DNA of 62,613 nt from Hyphomicrobiaceae bacterium (GTDB taxonomy: Bacteria; Pseudomonadota; Alphaproteobacteria; Rhizobiales; Xanthobacteraceae). The DNA is taken from NCBI GenBank assembly GCA_021324465.1, contig JAJPJB010000028.1:1-62613 (forward strand), read 5' to 3'. Shown one piece after another: positions 28,006-38,731 of the stretch (the first letter of the stretch is position 1; each line of letters starts with the position of its first letter). The notes beneath the pieces are model-generated. The model saw nothing but the letters and a program-made list of their open reading frames with translations. It was not told the DNA's origin and did no database searches. Both the position numbers and the translations under genes were made by a program.

Positions 28006-29274
28006 ATGCTGTCTGCACTCGATCTTGTCCGCCGGCTCGAAGGCGGTGAGTTAAAGCCGCGCGACGCCGTGGAACTCTGCGCACAGGCGATTATCGCGCG
28101 CGAGCAAGAGGTCGGCGCGTTCGTGGCTTTGGATCTCGAAGCGGCGCGCCGTGCCGCTGAAGCACCGCACCTGTCTTCGACACCGCTGCGCGGTCTGCCG
28201 GTCGGCTTCAAGGACATTTTCGACTCCGCCGATCTGCCGACGCAATACGGCTCGCCGATCTACAAGGGCTATCGACCGCGCGCCGACGCGAGCGCCGTGG
28301 CGATGACGCGCCGCGTCGGCGGCATCATCATCGGCAAGACGGTGACCACCGAAATGGCCTCGCTGGTGCCCTCGGCAACGCGCAATCCGCACAATCTTGC
28401 GCATACGCCGGGCGGCTCCTCGTCGGGCTCCGCCGCAGCGGTCGCCGCGGGCATGCTGCCGCTCGCCTTCGGCACGCAGACCGCGGGCTCGGTGATCCGG
28501 CCGGCCGCCTTTTGCGGCGTTGCCGGATACAAGGCGTCGTATCGGCTGATTCCGATGGTCGGCGTTAAGGACGTCGCCTGGCATCTCGACACGGCGGGCT
28601 TGTTCGGGGCCGGCGTCGCCGACGTCGCCTTCGCCGCGGGCGCCATTCTCGGGCGCGACCTGCGAGTCGATCGTGCAGCGCCGGCGCCGCCGCGCATCGC
28701 GGTGGTGCGCACGCATCTATGGCCGCAGGCGAGCGAGGCGATGCATAAGGCGATCGAGACTGCGGCGCGGATCGCGCAAGCCGCCGGCGCCAAGGTGGCC
28801 GAGGTGACGCTGCCGCCGATCTTCGAGGACGCTTTCGCCGCGCAGCACACCATCCAGGATTATGAGAATCTTTTGGCGGTCGCCTGGGAATACGAGCATC
28901 ATCGCGAGCAGATCGATCACCGGCTGCGCGCCGCCCTCGATGCCGCCAAATCGATCACCGCCGAGGCCTATGATGCGGCGCGCCGCATCGCGAGCCGCGC
29001 GCGCGACGTGTTCGCCGACATGATGGCGGACTACGACGTGATCCTCACCCCGTCGGCGCCCGGCGCGGCGCCGCACGGCTTCGCGACGACCGGCAATGCC
29101 ATGTTCAACCGGCTGTGGACCCTCATGGGCGCGCCTTGTGTCAATGTGCCCGGCTTGCGCGAGAATGGCCTGCCGCTCGGCATTCAAATCGTCGGGCGCT
29201 TCGGCCGCGATCGGACTGCCCTCGAAGCGGCGCTGTTCGTCGAGCAGGCGATCGCGCGCAAGTTCGCGGCGTGA
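28006..29274 (+). CDS. Amidase signature family enzyme
   Basis: 422 residues; hydrolyses amides using the Ser-cisSer-Lys triad. Seen: catalytic Lys in LPVGFKDIFDSADLPTQYGS, the signature TPGGSSSGSAAAVAAGMLPL with the cis-Ser, and the nucleophile Ser in FGTQTAGSVIRPAAFCG. The start at 28006 has AAGAGGA upstream; the frame extends to 27931. Cytoplasmic. Substrate unknown. Members of this family are GatA-like, but without gatB/gatC nearby this is more likely a catabolic amidase. Confidence 0.9.
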   Translation: MLSALDLVRRLEGGELKPRDAVELCAQAIIAREQEVGAFVALDLEAARRAAEAPHLSSTPLRGLPVGFKDIFDSADLPTQYGSPIYKGYRPRADASAVAMTRRVGGIIIGKTVTTEMASLVPSATRNPHNLAHTPGGSSSGSAAAVAAGMLPLAFGTQTAGSVIRPAAFCGVAGYKASYRLIPMVGVKDVAWHLDTAGLFGAGVADVAFAAGAILGRDLRVDRAAPAPPRIAVVRTHLWPQASEAMHKAIETAARIAQAAGAKVAEVTLPPIFEDAFAAQHTIQDYENLLAVAWEYEHHREQIDHRLRAALDAAKSITAEAYDAARRIASRARDVFADMMADYDVILTPSAPGAAPHGFATTGNAMFNRLWTLMGAPCVNVPGLRENGLPLGIQIVGRFGRDRTALEAALFVEQAIARKFAA

Positions 29275-29294
29275 CCGCGATCACGGAGAACGCC

Positions 29295-30893
29295 ATGGCG
29301 GCCAGCGTCCTGAATCAAAAGCCGAACCGGGACAATGCCGTTTTCTACTACAATCTTGGCAACACGCTGCGCGACGCCGGGCGCTTCGATCTCGCGCTTG
29401 CCGAATTCGACCAGGCCGTCGCGCTCAAGCCGGATTATGCGGAGGCATACAACGGCCGTGCCATAGCGCTGGCCAATCTCGGCCGAATGGATGAGGCGCT
29501 TGCGGCTGTCGGGCGCGCCATCGCGGTCAAGCCGGACTATGCCGAAGCGTGCAGCAATCAAGGCTTGATCTTGAGCGAGCTGCGGCGCTTTGACGACGCG
29601 CTCGCCAGCTTTGACCGCGCGCTCGCACTCAAGCCGGATGATGCGCGCCTCCACAACAACCGCGGCACGGCGCTGCAGGAATTAAAGCGTCTGGATGAAG
29701 CATTGGCCGGTTTCGAAGCGGCCGTCGCGCTGCAGCCGGATTATGCGCAGGCGCATTACAATTGCGGTCTCGTTCTGCACGATTTGAATCGCCTCGATGA
29801 ATCGCTTGCGCGGTTCGACAAGGCTATCGCGCTTTTTCCGGACTACGTTCAGGCCCATCACAACCGCGGCGCAGTGCTGCAGGACCTCAACCGGCTCGGC
29901 GAGGCGATCCTCGCCTATGACAAAGCGCTGGCGCTGATGCCGGGCTATCCCGAAGCCTTCCACAATCAGAGCCATTGCTATCTGAAGCTTGGACGTTTCG
30001 AGGAGGGTTGGCCGCTGCACGAATGGCGCAAGAAACTTGCGGCGCCGGTCGGCAGCCGCTCGTTCCCGCAGCCGCTGTGGCTTGGGCGCGAAGACATCGC
30101 CAACAAGACGCTGTTCCTCCATTGCGAGCAGGGGCTCGGCGATACCATCCAGTTCTGCCGTTACGGCAGGCTTCTGCGCGCCCGCGGCGCGAGCGTAGTC
30201 ATGTCGGTTCAGCAGCCGCTGTTTTCGCTGCTCAAGCAACTGAAGCCTGACATTCAGATCATTGCGCAGAACGACGTGCCGGTCGCCTTCGATTACCATT
30301 GTCCACTGCTGAGCCTGCCGCTCGCGTTCGGCACCACGCTCGAGACGATCCCGTCGGAGCCGCGCTATCTTTCTGCCGACCGGAGCCTGCGCCAGATATG
30401 GCTGGCCCGCTTGCCGGAATCGGCAAAGCCGCGCATCGGATTTGTCTGGCGCGGCAGTGCCGAGCACAAGAACGACGCGAACCGCTCGATCGCTTTGTCC
30501 CTGCTTGCACCGCTGATCGACGAAGCCGCGGATTGGGTGTCCCTGCAAAAGGATATTGCGCCGACGGAGTCCGCGTTGCTCGCGGGCCTTCCGCAGATTG
30601 TTGATCTAGGTCGTGAGCTGCGGGACTTTTCGGATACCGCGGCAGTGATCGATCTTCTGGATCTCGTCATCACAGTGGACACCAGTGTCGCGCATCTCGC
30701 CGGCGCGCTGGGCAAGCCGGTCTGGCTCTTGCTGCCGTTCAATTCGGATTGGCGGTGGCTGATGGATCGGGACGACAGCCCCTGGTATCCGGGCGTGCGG
30801 CTGTTTCGGCAGAGCAAATTCGGCGCGTGGCCGGATGTGATTGCCCGCGTCAAGGGCGCCCTCGGCGACTTCGTGCGCTCGCGCAAGGCTTGA
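29295..30893 (+). CDS. TPR protein with C-terminal glycosyltransferase family 9-like domain
   Basis: 532 residues. About eight TPR units cover residues 15-240 (for example LGNTLRDAGRFDLALAEFDQ, with the recurring ALKPDYAEA joint). The C-terminal half (about 275-530) resembles heptosyltransferase/GT9 domains: LFLHCEQGLGDTIQFCRYGR, PRIGFVWRGSAEHKND and LVITVDTSVAHLAGALGKPV. Such TPR-GT9-like fusions are common in Rhizobiales and may glycosylate proteins or surface polysaccharide, but the acceptor is unknown. Starts 20 bases after the amidase stop. Convergent with metH, 6 bases apart. Confidence 0.85.
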   Translation: MAASVLNQKPNRDNAVFYYNLGNTLRDAGRFDLALAEFDQAVALKPDYAEAYNGRAIALANLGRMDEALAAVGRAIAVKPDYAEACSNQGLILSELRRFDDALASFDRALALKPDDARLHNNRGTALQELKRLDEALAGFEAAVALQPDYAQAHYNCGLVLHDLNRLDESLARFDKAIALFPDYVQAHHNRGAVLQDLNRLGEAILAYDKALALMPGYPEAFHNQSHCYLKLGRFEEGWPLHEWRKKLAAPVGSRSFPQPLWLGREDIANKTLFLHCEQGLGDTIQFCRYGRLLRARGASVVMSVQQPLFSLLKQLKPDIQIIAQNDVPVAFDYHCPLLSLPLAFGTTLETIPSEPRYLSADRSLRQIWLARLPESAKPRIGFVWRGSAEHKNDANRSIALSLLAPLIDEAADWVSLQKDIAPTESALLAGLPQIVDLGRELRDFSDTAAVIDLLDLVITVDTSVAHLAGALGKPVWLLLPFNSDWRWLMDRDDSPWYPGVRLFRQSKFGAWPDVIARVKGALGDFVRSRKA

Positions 30894-30899
30894 CCTGTA

Positions 30900-33800
30900 T
30901 CATTCCGCGGCGCTGCGGACCGCGGCGAGCGGATCGTAATTGAGGATCGGCGCGAGCCATCGCTCCATCGCGGCAAGGCTCTCGCCTTTGCGTTTGGCGT
31001 AGTCCTCGACCTGGTCGCGCTCGATCTTGCCGACGCCGAAATAGTAGCTGTCGGGATGACTGAAATAGAGGCCGCAGACGGAGGCGCCGGGCCACATGGC
31101 AAAGCTTTCCGTCAGTCTAACGCCGATCGCCCGTTCGCCGTCGAGCAGCTTGAACAAGGTCGCCTTCTCGGTGTGATCGGGTTGCGCCGGATAGCCGGGC
31201 GCCGGACGAATGCCACGATAGCGCTCGGCGATGAGCTCGGCATTGCTCAGCGCTTCGTCCGGCGAATAGGCCCAGAATTCGCGTCGGACGCGCTGGTGCA
31301 TGCGCTCGGCCAGCGCTTCCGCGAGTCGGTCGGCGAGCGCCTTCGCCATGATGGCGGAGTAATCATCATTGGCACGTTTGAAGCGTTCGACCACGGCTTG
31401 CTCGCCAAGCCCGGCGGTGACCGCAAAGGCGCCGATATAGTCGGCAAGCCCGCTCAATCGCGGCGCGATGAAGTCGGCGAGCGCGACATTCGCCCGGCCT
31501 TCGCGGCGCGCAAGCTGCTGGCGCAGCGTATGCAGCACCGCGATTGGCTTGCCGCGTGCTTCGTCGGCGAACACCAGAATATCGTCGCCCTCGCTGTTGG
31601 CCGGCCAGAATCCGATCACGGCGCTGGCGCGCAGCCAGTTCTCGTCGATCATCTTGCGCAGCATCGCCTGCGCGTCGGCGAACAGGCCGCGCGCCGCTTC
31701 ACCCACGGTCGGGTCGTTGAGGATCGCCGGATATTTGCCGGCGAGCTCCCAGGTGGCGAAGAAGGGTGACCAGTCGATGTAGTCGGCAAGTTCCGCGATC
31801 GGCACGTCGGTCAGCGTCCGGCTGCCGAGCAGCCGCGGCGCCGGCGGACGGTAATTGCCGGACCAGTTCAGCTTCAACGCATTGGCGCGCGCGTCGGCGA
31901 GCGACAATCGCTGTTTGCTCTCTTCGCCGCGCGCATGCGCAGCCGCGATCCGCGCATATTCGGCGCGCACGTCGCTGATCGCGCGCTCGCGCGTCTCGCG
32001 CGACAACAGCGAAGAGACGACGCCGACGGCGCGACTTGCGTCGTTCACATAGACCGCCTGGCCGCGCCGGTAATTGGGATGAATCTTCACGGCCGTATGG
32101 ACGCGGCTCGTCGTGGCGCCGCCGATCAACAGCGGCACCTCGAAACCCTGCCGCTCCAGCTCGGCGGCGACATGGCACATCTCGTCAAGGGACGGCGTGA
32201 TCAGGCCGGACAGGCCGACGATGTCGGCCCGTTGCTCGGCCGCAGCCTGCAGAATCTTTTCCGCCGGCACCATGACGCCGAGATCGACGACGTCATAATT
32301 GTTGCACTGGAGCACGACTCCGACAATGTTCTTGCCGATATCGTGCACGTCGCCCTTGACGGTGGCGAGCACGATCTTGCCGTTCGACGAGGCATGCTCG
32401 CGACCGTCCTTCTCCTGCTCCATGAACGGCAGCAGATAAGCGACCGCCTGTTTCATCACCCGGGCCGATTTCACGACCTGAGGCAAAAACATCCGCCCGG
32501 AGCCAAACAGATCGCCGACCACGTTCATGCCGTCCATCAGCGGACCTTCGATCACCGCCAGCGGGCGAGGGGCCTTCTTGCGCGCCTCCTCGACGTCCTG
32601 CTCGATGAAGTCGGTGATGCCATGCACCAGCGCATGCGACAGGCGTTTTTCCACTGCAAGCTCGCGCCAGGACAGATCGGCTTCCTTCTTCTCCTTGCCT
32701 TGCCCGCGGTGCCGTTCGGCGAGTGTGAGCAGCCGCTCGGCGGCATCAGGACGCCGGTTCAGCACGACGTCCTCGCATGCTTCGCGCAGCGCCGGATCTA
32801 GATCGTCATAGACCGCGATCTGACCGGCATTGACGATGCCCATGTCCATGCCGGCCTTGATGGCGTGATAGAGGAACACCGAATGCATGGCCTCGCGCAC
32901 GGCCTCGTTGCCGCGGAAAGAGAATGACAGGTTGGAGACGCCGCCCGAGACATGCGCGTGCGGCAAATTCTCCCTGATCCAGCGCGCCGCCTCGATGAAA
33001 GTGACGCCATAGCCGTTGTGCTCATCCATGCCGGTGGCGACGGCAAAAATGTTCGGATCGAAGATGATGTCCTGCGGCGGAAAGCCGACGCTGTTGACCA
33101 GTATGTCATAGGCGCGCTTGGCGATCGCCTGCTTTCTCTCGATCGTGTCGGCCTGGCCCGCTTCGTCGAACGCCATGACGACCACGGCGGCGCCGTAGCG
33201 GCGCACCGTCTCGGCATGACGGATGAAGGCCTCCTCGCCCTCTTTGAGCGAGATCGAGTTCACCACCGCTTTGCCCTGCACGCATTTGAGCCCGGCCTCG
33301 ATGACCGAGAATTTTGACGAGTCGATCATCAGCGGCACCCGCGCGATGTCGGGTTCGGCAGCGATCAGGTTGAGAAAGGTGGTCATCGCCTTCTCGGAAT
33401 CGAGCAGGCCCTCGTCCATGTTGATGTCGATGATCTGCGCGCCGTTCTCGACCTGGTCGCGTGCGACCGCGAGGGCAGCCTGATAATCGCCGGCGGTAAT
33501 CAGTTTACGAAACCGTGCGGAGCCCGTGACATTGGTGCGCTCGCCGACGTTCACGAAGGGTATTTCCGGTGTCAGCGTGAAGGCTTCGAGACCGGACAGC
33601 CGCAGCCGCGGGGCAATCTCCGGAATTTTCCGCGGCGCCTTGCCGGCGACCGCGCGCGCGATGGCGCGGATGTGATCGGGCGTCGTACCGCAGCAGCCGC
33701 CGACGATGTTGACGAGACCGGAAGCGGCGAAATCCTCGATCAGTCCCGCCATCATTTCGGGACCTTCGTCGTAATGGCCGAATTCGTTCGGCAACCCGGC

Positions 33801-34661
33801 ATTCGGGTAAGCGCAGATCAACGTATCGGCGACGCGGGCGAGCTCGGCGATATGCGCGCGCATCTGTCTGGCGCCGAGCGCGCAGTTGAGCCCGACCGAG
33901 AGCGGCGCCGCATGCGCAATCGAATTCCAGAACGCTTCGGGTGTCTGGCCGGAGAGAAACCGCCCCGAGCGGTCGGTGATGGTCCCGGAAATCATGATCG
34001 GCAGGCTGATGCCGCGCGCGGCGAGCTCGTCGCCGATGGCACAGATCGCCGCCTTGGCATTGAGCGTATCGAAAATGGTCTCGATCAGCAGCGCGTCGAC
34101 GCCGCCGTCGATCAGGCCGCGCACCTGCTCGGCATAAGCGATGCGCAACGCGTCGAAAGTGATAGCGCGAAAGCCGGGATTGGACACGTCCGGCGAAATC
34201 GAAGCTGTGCGATTGGTCGGGCCGATGGCGCCGGCAACGAAACGTTCGCGGCCATCTTCTTCCTGCGCGGTGCGGGCGGCCTCGCGCACCAGCCGCGCGC
34301 CCTCGACATTGAGCTCATAGGCGATCTCGGCCATGCCGTAATCGGCCTGCGCGATCCGCGTTGAGGAAAACGTATTGGTCGACACAATGTCGGCGCCGGC
34401 GCGGAAATAGGCCAGGTGAATGGCGCGCACCGCGTCGGGCTGCGTCAGGTTGAGCAGATCGTTGTTGCCGCGCACCTCGCGGTTCCAGGCGTCGAAGCGC
34501 GCGCCGCGAAAGGCCTCCTCGTCGAGCCGCAGCGACTGGATCATCGTGCCCATGGCGCCGTCGAGCACGAGAATGCGCTCGGCGGCGGCTCGGCGCAGCG
34601 CGGCTTCGGCCTTTGACATCGGTGCTGGCTTGGGCATCGGCCTGGGCGCCGGTCTGTTCAT
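30900..34661 (-). CDS. metH: Cobalamin-dependent methionine synthase MetH
   Basis: 1253 residues. All modules are present in order: homocysteine S-methyltransferase ([15 protein letters not shown], zinc-site [18 protein letters not shown]), pterin/folate-binding ([15 protein letters not shown]), cobalamin cap and B12 domain ([18 protein letters not shown]), and the C-terminal SAM-dependent reactivation domain (ending in [16 protein letters not shown] and [16 protein letters not shown]). It transfers methyl from 5-methyl-THF to homocysteine. Start taken at 34661, 4 bases after the metF stop; later Met codons (27, 33 of the frame) are possible. Last gene of the operon. Confidence 0.96.
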   Translation of the reverse strand: MNRPAPRPMPKPAPMSKAEAALRRAAAERILVLDGAMGTMIQSLRLDEEAFRGARFDAWNREVRGNNDLLNLTQPDAVRAIHLAYFRAGADIVSTNTFSSTRIAQADYGMAEIAYELNVEGARLVREAARTAQEEDGRERFVAGAIGPTNRTASISPDVSNPGFRAITFDALRIAYAEQVRGLIDGGVDALLIETIFDTLNAKAAICAIGDELAARGISLPIMISGTITDRSGRFLSGQTPEAFWNSIAHAAPLSVGLNCALGARQMRAHIAELARVADTLICAYPNAGLPNEFGHYDEGPEMMAGLIEDFAASGLVNIVGGCCGTTPDHIRAIARAVAGKAPRKIPEIAPRLRLSGLEAFTLTPEIPFVNVGERTNVTGSARFRKLITAGDYQAALAVARDQVENGAQIIDINMDEGLLDSEKAMTTFLNLIAAEPDIARVPLMIDSSKFSVIEAGLKCVQGKAVVNSISLKEGEEAFIRHAETVRRYGAAVVVMAFDEAGQADTIERKQAIAKRAYDILVNSVGFPPQDIIFDPNIFAVATGMDEHNGYGVTFIEAARWIRENLPHAHVSGGVSNLSFSFRGNEAVREAMHSVFLYHAIKAGMDMGIVNAGQIAVYDDLDPALREACEDVVLNRRPDAAERLLTLAERHRGQGKEKKEADLSWRELAVEKRLSHALVHGITDFIEQDVEEARKKAPRPLAVIEGPLMDGMNVVGDLFGSGRMFLPQVVKSARVMKQAVAYLLPFMEQEKDGREHASSNGKIVLATVKGDVHDIGKNIVGVVLQCNNYDVVDLGVMVPAEKILQAAAEQRADIVGLSGLITPSLDEMCHVAAELERQGFEVPLLIGGATTSRVHTAVKIHPNYRRGQAVYVNDASRAVGVVSSLLSRETRERAISDVRAEYARIAAAHARGEESKQRLSLADARANALKLNWSGNYRPPAPRLLGSRTLTDVPIAELADYIDWSPFFATWELAGKYPAILNDPTVGEAARGLFADAQAMLRKMIDENWLRASAVIGFWPANSEGDDILVFADEARGKPIAVLHTLRQQLARREGRANVALADFIAPRLSGLADYIGAFAVTAGLGEQAVVERFKRANDDYSAIMAKALADRLAEALAERMHQRVRREFWAYSPDEALSNAELIAERYRGIRPAPGYPAQPDHTEKATLFKLLDGERAIGVRLTESFAMWPGASVCGLYFSHPDSYYFGVGKIERDQVEDYAKRKGESLAAMERWLAPILNYDPLAAVRSAAE

Positions 34662-34665
34662 TGCT

Positions 34666-35607
34666 TCACGCGTTTTCTTTGACTGTCTGGTTGGCGGGCG
34701 CGGCCGTGCTGCCATGATCCGGGCGCAGCCCCAGCAAATGGCAGATCGCGTAGACCAAATCGGCGCGGTTCATGGTGTAAAAATGGAAATCGGTTACGCC
34801 GTGATCGACGAGATCGATCACCTGTTCGGCGGCAACGGCTGCGGCAATGAGCTTGCGGGTGGCCGGATCATCGTCCAGTCCGTCGAAACGGTCGGCGAGC
34901 CACGCCGGCACGGAAGCGCCGGTGCGCGCGGCGAAATTTCTTGTCTGCTTGAAATTTTGCACCGGCAGGATTCCGGGCACGATCGGAATGGTGATGCCGG
35001 CCGCCCGCACGCGGTCGAGATAACGGAAGTAGAGGCTATTCTCGAAGAAGAACTGCGTCATCGCGCGGGTCGCGCCGGCGTCGACTTTAGCTTTCAGCAT
35101 ATCGATATCGGCTTCGACCGACGGACTGTCCGGATGCTTTTCCGGGTAGGCCGAGACCGAGACTTCGATATCGGCGATGCGCTTGATGCCGGCAACGAGA
35201 TCGGCGGCATTAGTGTAGCCTTGCGGATGCGGCGTATAGCGCTCGCCCACGCCGCCGACCGGATCGCCGCGCAGCGCCACGATATGGCGTACGCCGGCTT
35301 GCGCATAAGCGGCGATCACCGCGTCGACTTCGGCGCGCCTCGCCGCGACGCAGGTCAGATGCGCGGCCGGCGTGAGCAGCGTCTCGGCGAGAATGCGCTT
35401 GACGGTCGCATGGGTGCGCTCGCGCGTCGAGCCGCCCGCGCCATAGGTCACCGACACAAAATTTGGCTTGAGCGGCGCAAGCCGCCGGATCGACTCCCAC
35501 AGCGACTGCTCCATCTCGGCAGTCTTCGGCGGAAAGAACTCGAACGAGACATGCAGGCCGCGGCGGCCGCCGGCTTCCACGAAGCGACTCGGACGTGGGC
35601 TGATCAT
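34666..35607 (-). CDS. metF: Methylenetetrahydrofolate reductase MetF
   Basis: 313 residues, FAD-dependent TIM barrel supplying 5-methyl-THF to MetH. Seen: [18 protein letters not shown] at the N-terminus, [29 protein letters not shown] and [20 protein letters not shown]. The ATG at 35607 overlaps the stop of the upstream regulator gene by one base (TGATG), so translation is coupled and the longer open frame is not used. It directly feeds MetH downstream. Confidence 0.95.
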   Translation of the reverse strand: MISPRPSRFVEAGGRRGLHVSFEFFPPKTAEMEQSLWESIRRLAPLKPNFVSVTYGAGGSTRERTHATVKRILAETLLTPAAHLTCVAARRAEVDAVIAAYAQAGVRHIVALRGDPVGGVGERYTPHPQGYTNAADLVAGIKRIADIEVSVSAYPEKHPDSPSVEADIDMLKAKVDAGATRAMTQFFFENSLYFRYLDRVRAAGITIPIVPGILPVQNFKQTRNFAARTGASVPAWLADRFDGLDDDPATRKLIAAAVAAEQVIDLVDHGVTDFHFYTMNRADLVYAICHLLGLRPDHGSTAAPANQTVKENA

Positions 35608-36599
35608 CACGCCATCTCCCGCGTTTTGGGCTGCGCGAGGACGATGCGCGGGTCGCGCGCCAGCCAGAGCGAGACGGCAATCTTGCCTTCCGGGCCCGGC
35701 GCAAAGGTCTCCTGCCGCACCACATCCAGACCCGCCGCTTCGAGCCATTGTGTCACGGTCTCCGGCGCAAAGCCGAGCCGCCGATGCGCGTAGTCCTCGC
35801 GCAAAAATTCAAGGTCGTGCGGCGCAAAGTCGACGATCAGCAAGCGGCCGCCGGGCCGCAGCACGCGCGCCGCCTCGCGGATGGCGCGCGCGCTGTCGTC
35901 GAGGAAGTGCAGCACCTGATGGATGATGACGGCGTCGAAGGAGTCCGGCGCCAGGGCGAGATCATAGATGTCGCCGTGGCGGACGCTGCAATGTTTCAGG
36001 CCGGCACGATCCAGCCGCGCCCGCGCCAGCGCCAGCATATCGAGCGACAGGTCGAGGCCCAGACCGCGCTCAATGTCGGGCGCGAACAGTTCGAGCATGC
36101 GGCCGGTGCCGGTGCCAAGATCAAGCAGGGCCCGGATCGGCCGGTCGGCCAGCGCCTTGCGGATGGCCTCTTCGACGGCGGCATCGGCGGCGTGGAGCTT
36201 GCGGATGCGGTCCCACTCTGCCGCGTGCCGCGCGAAATAATTTTGGGCGGCAGCCGCCCGTGCGGCACGCACGGCGGTCAAGCGCTCGCGGTCGCGGGCA
36301 ATGACGGGGTCTTCGGGATCAAGCCGTTCGATCAGGGCGCGCGCGATATTGATGCCGCCGCGCTCGCCGAGGCGATAGAAGGCCCAGGCGCCCTCGCGGA
36401 AGCGCTCCACCAGTCGCGCCTCGGCCAACAGCCGCAGATGGCGGGACAGCCGCGGCTGTGATTGCCGCAGGATTTCGGTGAGATCGGAAACAGTCAGTTC
36501 GGCCTCGGCGAGCAGTGCCAGGATGCGCAAGCGAGTAGCCTCACCCGCCGCCTTCAGCGTCGTTGTGAGCCCACTGAATGTCAGTTTCTCTTGATCCAT
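35607..36599 (-). CDS. sahR: SahR-like ArsR-family regulator fused to SAM-dependent methyltransferase domain
   Basis: 330 residues. An N-terminal ArsR-type winged helix (about 1-95, LSRHLRLLAEARLVERFREG, no CxC metal site) is joined to a class I methyltransferase domain (about 110-325) with SAM/SAH-binding motif LLDLGTGTGRMLELFA. ArsR-methyltransferase fusions next to methionine genes are the SahR family of Proteobacteria, which respond to S-adenosylhomocysteine and repress the methionine cycle. First gene of the sahR-metF-metH operon. The start at 36599 (MDQEKLTF) lies 33 bases from a 28-bp perfect palindrome. The metal ligand role of ArsR is not expected here. Confidence 0.85.
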   Translation of the reverse strand: MDQEKLTFSGLTTTLKAAGEATRLRILALLAEAELTVSDLTEILRQSQPRLSRHLRLLAEARLVERFREGAWAFYRLGERGGINIARALIERLDPEDPVIARDRERLTAVRAARAAAAQNYFARHAAEWDRIRKLHAADAAVEEAIRKALADRPIRALLDLGTGTGRMLELFAPDIERGLGLDLSLDMLALARARLDRAGLKHCSVRHGDIYDLALAPDSFDAVIIHQVLHFLDDSARAIREAARVLRPGGRLLIVDFAPHDLEFLREDYAHRRLGFAPETVTQWLEAAGLDVVRQETFAPGPEGKIAVSLWLARDPRIVLAQPKTREMA

Positions 36600-36631
36600 C
36601 GGCCGATAAACACTGCAGTCGGATCGGTGCA

Positions 36632-36659
36632 AATGATATAAAGATATCTTTATATCATT
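36632..36659. promoter_or_regulatory. 28-bp perfect palindrome, predicted SahR-type operator
   Basis: Every one of 14 base pairs around the centre (GATATC, 36643-36648) is symmetric; the left half is AATGATATAAAGAT. AT-rich in a GC-rich genome, it lies 33 bases before the regulator ATG and in the divergent gap to trmO, as expected for an autoregulatory operator. Confidence 0.8.
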
Positions 36660-36775
36660 AAACGCCCCCGCGCAAGCGCGGATGGGATGCATCCCAAACA
36701 GGATGGGCAATCCGGCGTGGGACACAAGCGCCAGCCGCACTGGCGAACGTCAGACCTGCATGCCAATTTCGGCTC

Positions 36776-37315
36776 ATGAGGGAGACTGCGACATCGCGTG
36801 CGTCGCATGCGTCCGGCGATGCAGACCGCTATGGTCTGCGCCCCGGTGAAATGGCGGTCGACCTGCCGGCGCATTCGGATGCGTCGCTCTACTTTATCGG
36901 CCGCATCCGCACGCCCTGGAAACGCCGGGAAGACTGCCCGAGAAATGCGCGCGAGTCCGATGTCGTGTGCACTGTGGAGCTCGATCCGCGCTGGGCGCCG
37001 GGCCTGCAGGGCCTGGAGACCGTCAGTCATGTGGTCTTGCTGTACTGGATGGACAAAGCTCGGCGCGATCTGGTCGTGCAGTGCCCGCGCCACTACGACG
37101 AACCGCGCGGCACCTTTGCGCTGCGCTCGCCGGCGCGGCCGAATCCGGTGGCGCTGTCGGTGGCGAAGCTGCTTCGCGTCGACGGCAACAAACTGTCGGT
37201 CGTCGGTGTCGACTGCCTCGACGACACGCCGCTGCTCGACATCAAGCCTTATTTCGCGTCGACGGATTCCGTGCCGGATGCCGTCGTCGGCTGGCACGCC
37301 AGCCGCAAGCGTTGA
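36776..37315 (+). CDS. trmO: tRNA (adenosine(37)-N6)-methyltransferase TrmO (TsaA/UPF0066 family)
   Basis: 179 residues. TrmO uses SAM to methylate threonylcarbamoyl-adenosine at position 37 of tRNAs. Family motifs: LYFIGRIRTPW at the start of the beta barrel, CPRNARESDVVCTVEL, HYDEPRGTFALRSPARPNPV and DCLDDTPLLDIKPY. An ATG 25 codons in (MAVDLPAHSD) is an alternative start. It is divergent from the SahR-like operon and could share its operator, which would fit a SAM-consuming enzyme. Confidence 0.9.
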   Translation: MRETATSRASHASGDADRYGLRPGEMAVDLPAHSDASLYFIGRIRTPWKRREDCPRNARESDVVCTVELDPRWAPGLQGLETVSHVVLLYWMDKARRDLVVQCPRHYDEPRGTFALRSPARPNPVALSVAKLLRVDGNKLSVVGVDCLDDTPLLDIKPYFASTDSVPDAVVGWHASRKR

Positions 37316-37317
37316 AA

Positions 37318-38520
37318 TCAAAACAACGGCGGTATGACCCAGAGCGGAATGAGGCCGAGAAAAATCACGCCGTCGGTCACCCGCAGCGGCAGCGCCACGG
37401 CCGGCTTCTTGTCGATCTCGGTCGGCTGACCCATTTTCTTGATATTGTCGATCACGCTCGACGTCGCGCTTTCGCGCACCACGCCGCCCAATCCCGGCAC
37501 GAGGCGATCGAGCATGTTGAGTCCCTGACTCGCCGAGCCGCTGCCGCCGGCGAGCCGGTCGATGCCCTGACCGATCAATTGGTCGATGCCGAGCAGCGGC
37601 ACGATATTGTCGAGGCCGACCACGGCGACCCGAATCAGTCCGTCCACTTTGCCGTTCTGGTTCACCGCTAAACTGCCGGCGCCGACGACGATCGCATCAG
37701 GCCGCTCGATGCGCAGCGCTTTGATCTCGATGCCACCGCCTGCGGCCTGCATGTCGCGAAACAGCGCCGCCCACGGCTTTGGCGAAAAATCTCTAAACCC
37801 GCGCAGCACCGCATCGACGTCGCCTTTGAGCGGCTCGGCAAGCAGAGGATGAAATTTCGGTGCTGTGGCGCCGGTGAAGTGGCCGGTCGCCTCGATCACC
37901 GGATTGCTGGTGGCGGAGCCTGAGATGATGCGGCCGTCGACATCGACGGCTTCGGCCTGAAAAATCGGTCCGCTGTCCGAGCCCGAGACGCGGTCGAGCC
38001 GCGGCTGCCGCAAGGTGACGGTGACGGCTTGCGGTTCCGGCGGCAGACCGAACAGGCTTACTCTCGCCGCCGAAAAATTGGCGACAAGCGTCGGCGCTTG
38101 GCCTGCGTCCGCAAGCGTGATCGGGCTGCTGACCTCGCCCGTCAGCAGAGTGGGACGAAACACTTGTGCAGAAAACGCGACGCCATTGGCATGCGCCTCG
38201 AAAGGCGGCTGCGTATATTTGAAGGCGGCCGCCGCCTGATCGCAGCGGCTAATGATGCTGAAAGGAAATCCGCCGATTGTGAGCGCGCCGCAGGCATAGA
38301 TCCGCCCGAGCGCCGCCTCGCGCTGGATCCACGCGGCCTCTGCTTCGCGGGCGATCCCGGCGGCGTAACTCCATAGCCAGGTCCAGCCGAGCACGATGAT
38401 GGCGATGGTCACCGGCAGGATGAACGGCCACAGCCGACGTTTGCGGCGTGGCGGGCTTGGCCGCCGCCGCAGCGGTCGCGGCTCTGCGCGCATCATGTTC
38501 AGTGGTGACTGGCCGGGCAT
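37318..38520 (-). CDS. DUF2125 domain protein
   Basis: About 400 residues from the ATG at 38520. Basic N-terminus (PLRRRPSPPRRKRRLWPFIL) then one membrane helix (about 30-50), so most of the chain is periplasmic. The pattern GRIYACGALTIGGFPFSIIS and the beta-rich remainder match the alphaproteobacterial DUF2125 family, whose function is unknown. The exact start is uncertain, since Met codons occur at 38520, 38496 and 38493. Convergent with trmO (2-base gap). Confidence 0.8.
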   Translation of the reverse strand: MPGQSPLNMMRAEPRPLRRRPSPPRRKRRLWPFILPVTIAIIVLGWTWLWSYAAGIAREAEAAWIQREAALGRIYACGALTIGGFPFSIISRCDQAAAAFKYTQPPFEAHANGVAFSAQVFRPTLLTGEVSSPITLADAGQAPTLVANFSAARVSLFGLPPEPQAVTVTLRQPRLDRVSGSDSGPIFQAEAVDVDGRIISGSATSNPVIEATGHFTGATAPKFHPLLAEPLKGDVDAVLRGFRDFSPKPWAALFRDMQAAGGGIEIKALRIERPDAIVVGAGSLAVNQNGKVDGLIRVAVVGLDNIVPLLGIDQLIGQGIDRLAGGSGSASQGLNMLDRLVPGLGGVVRESATSSVIDNIKKMGQPTEIDKKPAVALPLRVTDGVIFLGLIPLWVIPPLF

Positions 38521-38656
38521 TGTTCCGTTTCGTTCTCCAGCTGGCGGCGCAGCGACGCCTATTCGGGGCTGTTTGCTTCGGAAACGCGGGTCAGAGTATA
38601 TCGCAAACGGCCGCTGACCGGATTCTCGTTGATTTTGCGCATGTTCTCCTCGGAAG

Positions 38657-38698
38657 CCGGTTGCCACTTGTCCGGAACCGGTTGCCACTTCTCCGGTA
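38657..38698. repeat. Two tandem 21-bp repeats in the DUF2125/ChaC divergent gap
   Basis: Copies at 38657-38677 and 38678-38698 both begin CCGGTTGCCACTT; 19 of 21 positions agree. This unit resembles a dispersed Rhizobiales intergenic repeat that I recall, so the pair may be part of it. They lie 34 bases before the ChaC start. Confidence 0.6.
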
Positions 38699-38731
38699 CA
38701 TGCGCTAGCAATCGGGGCTTCATGAGGGACA

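Noticed and set aside
34662-36599. Cobalamin riboswitch for metH
   Set aside because: metH is internal to an operon starting with the SahR-like gene and there is no leader space; the only promoter region (36600-36775) is short and AT-rich around the palindrome.
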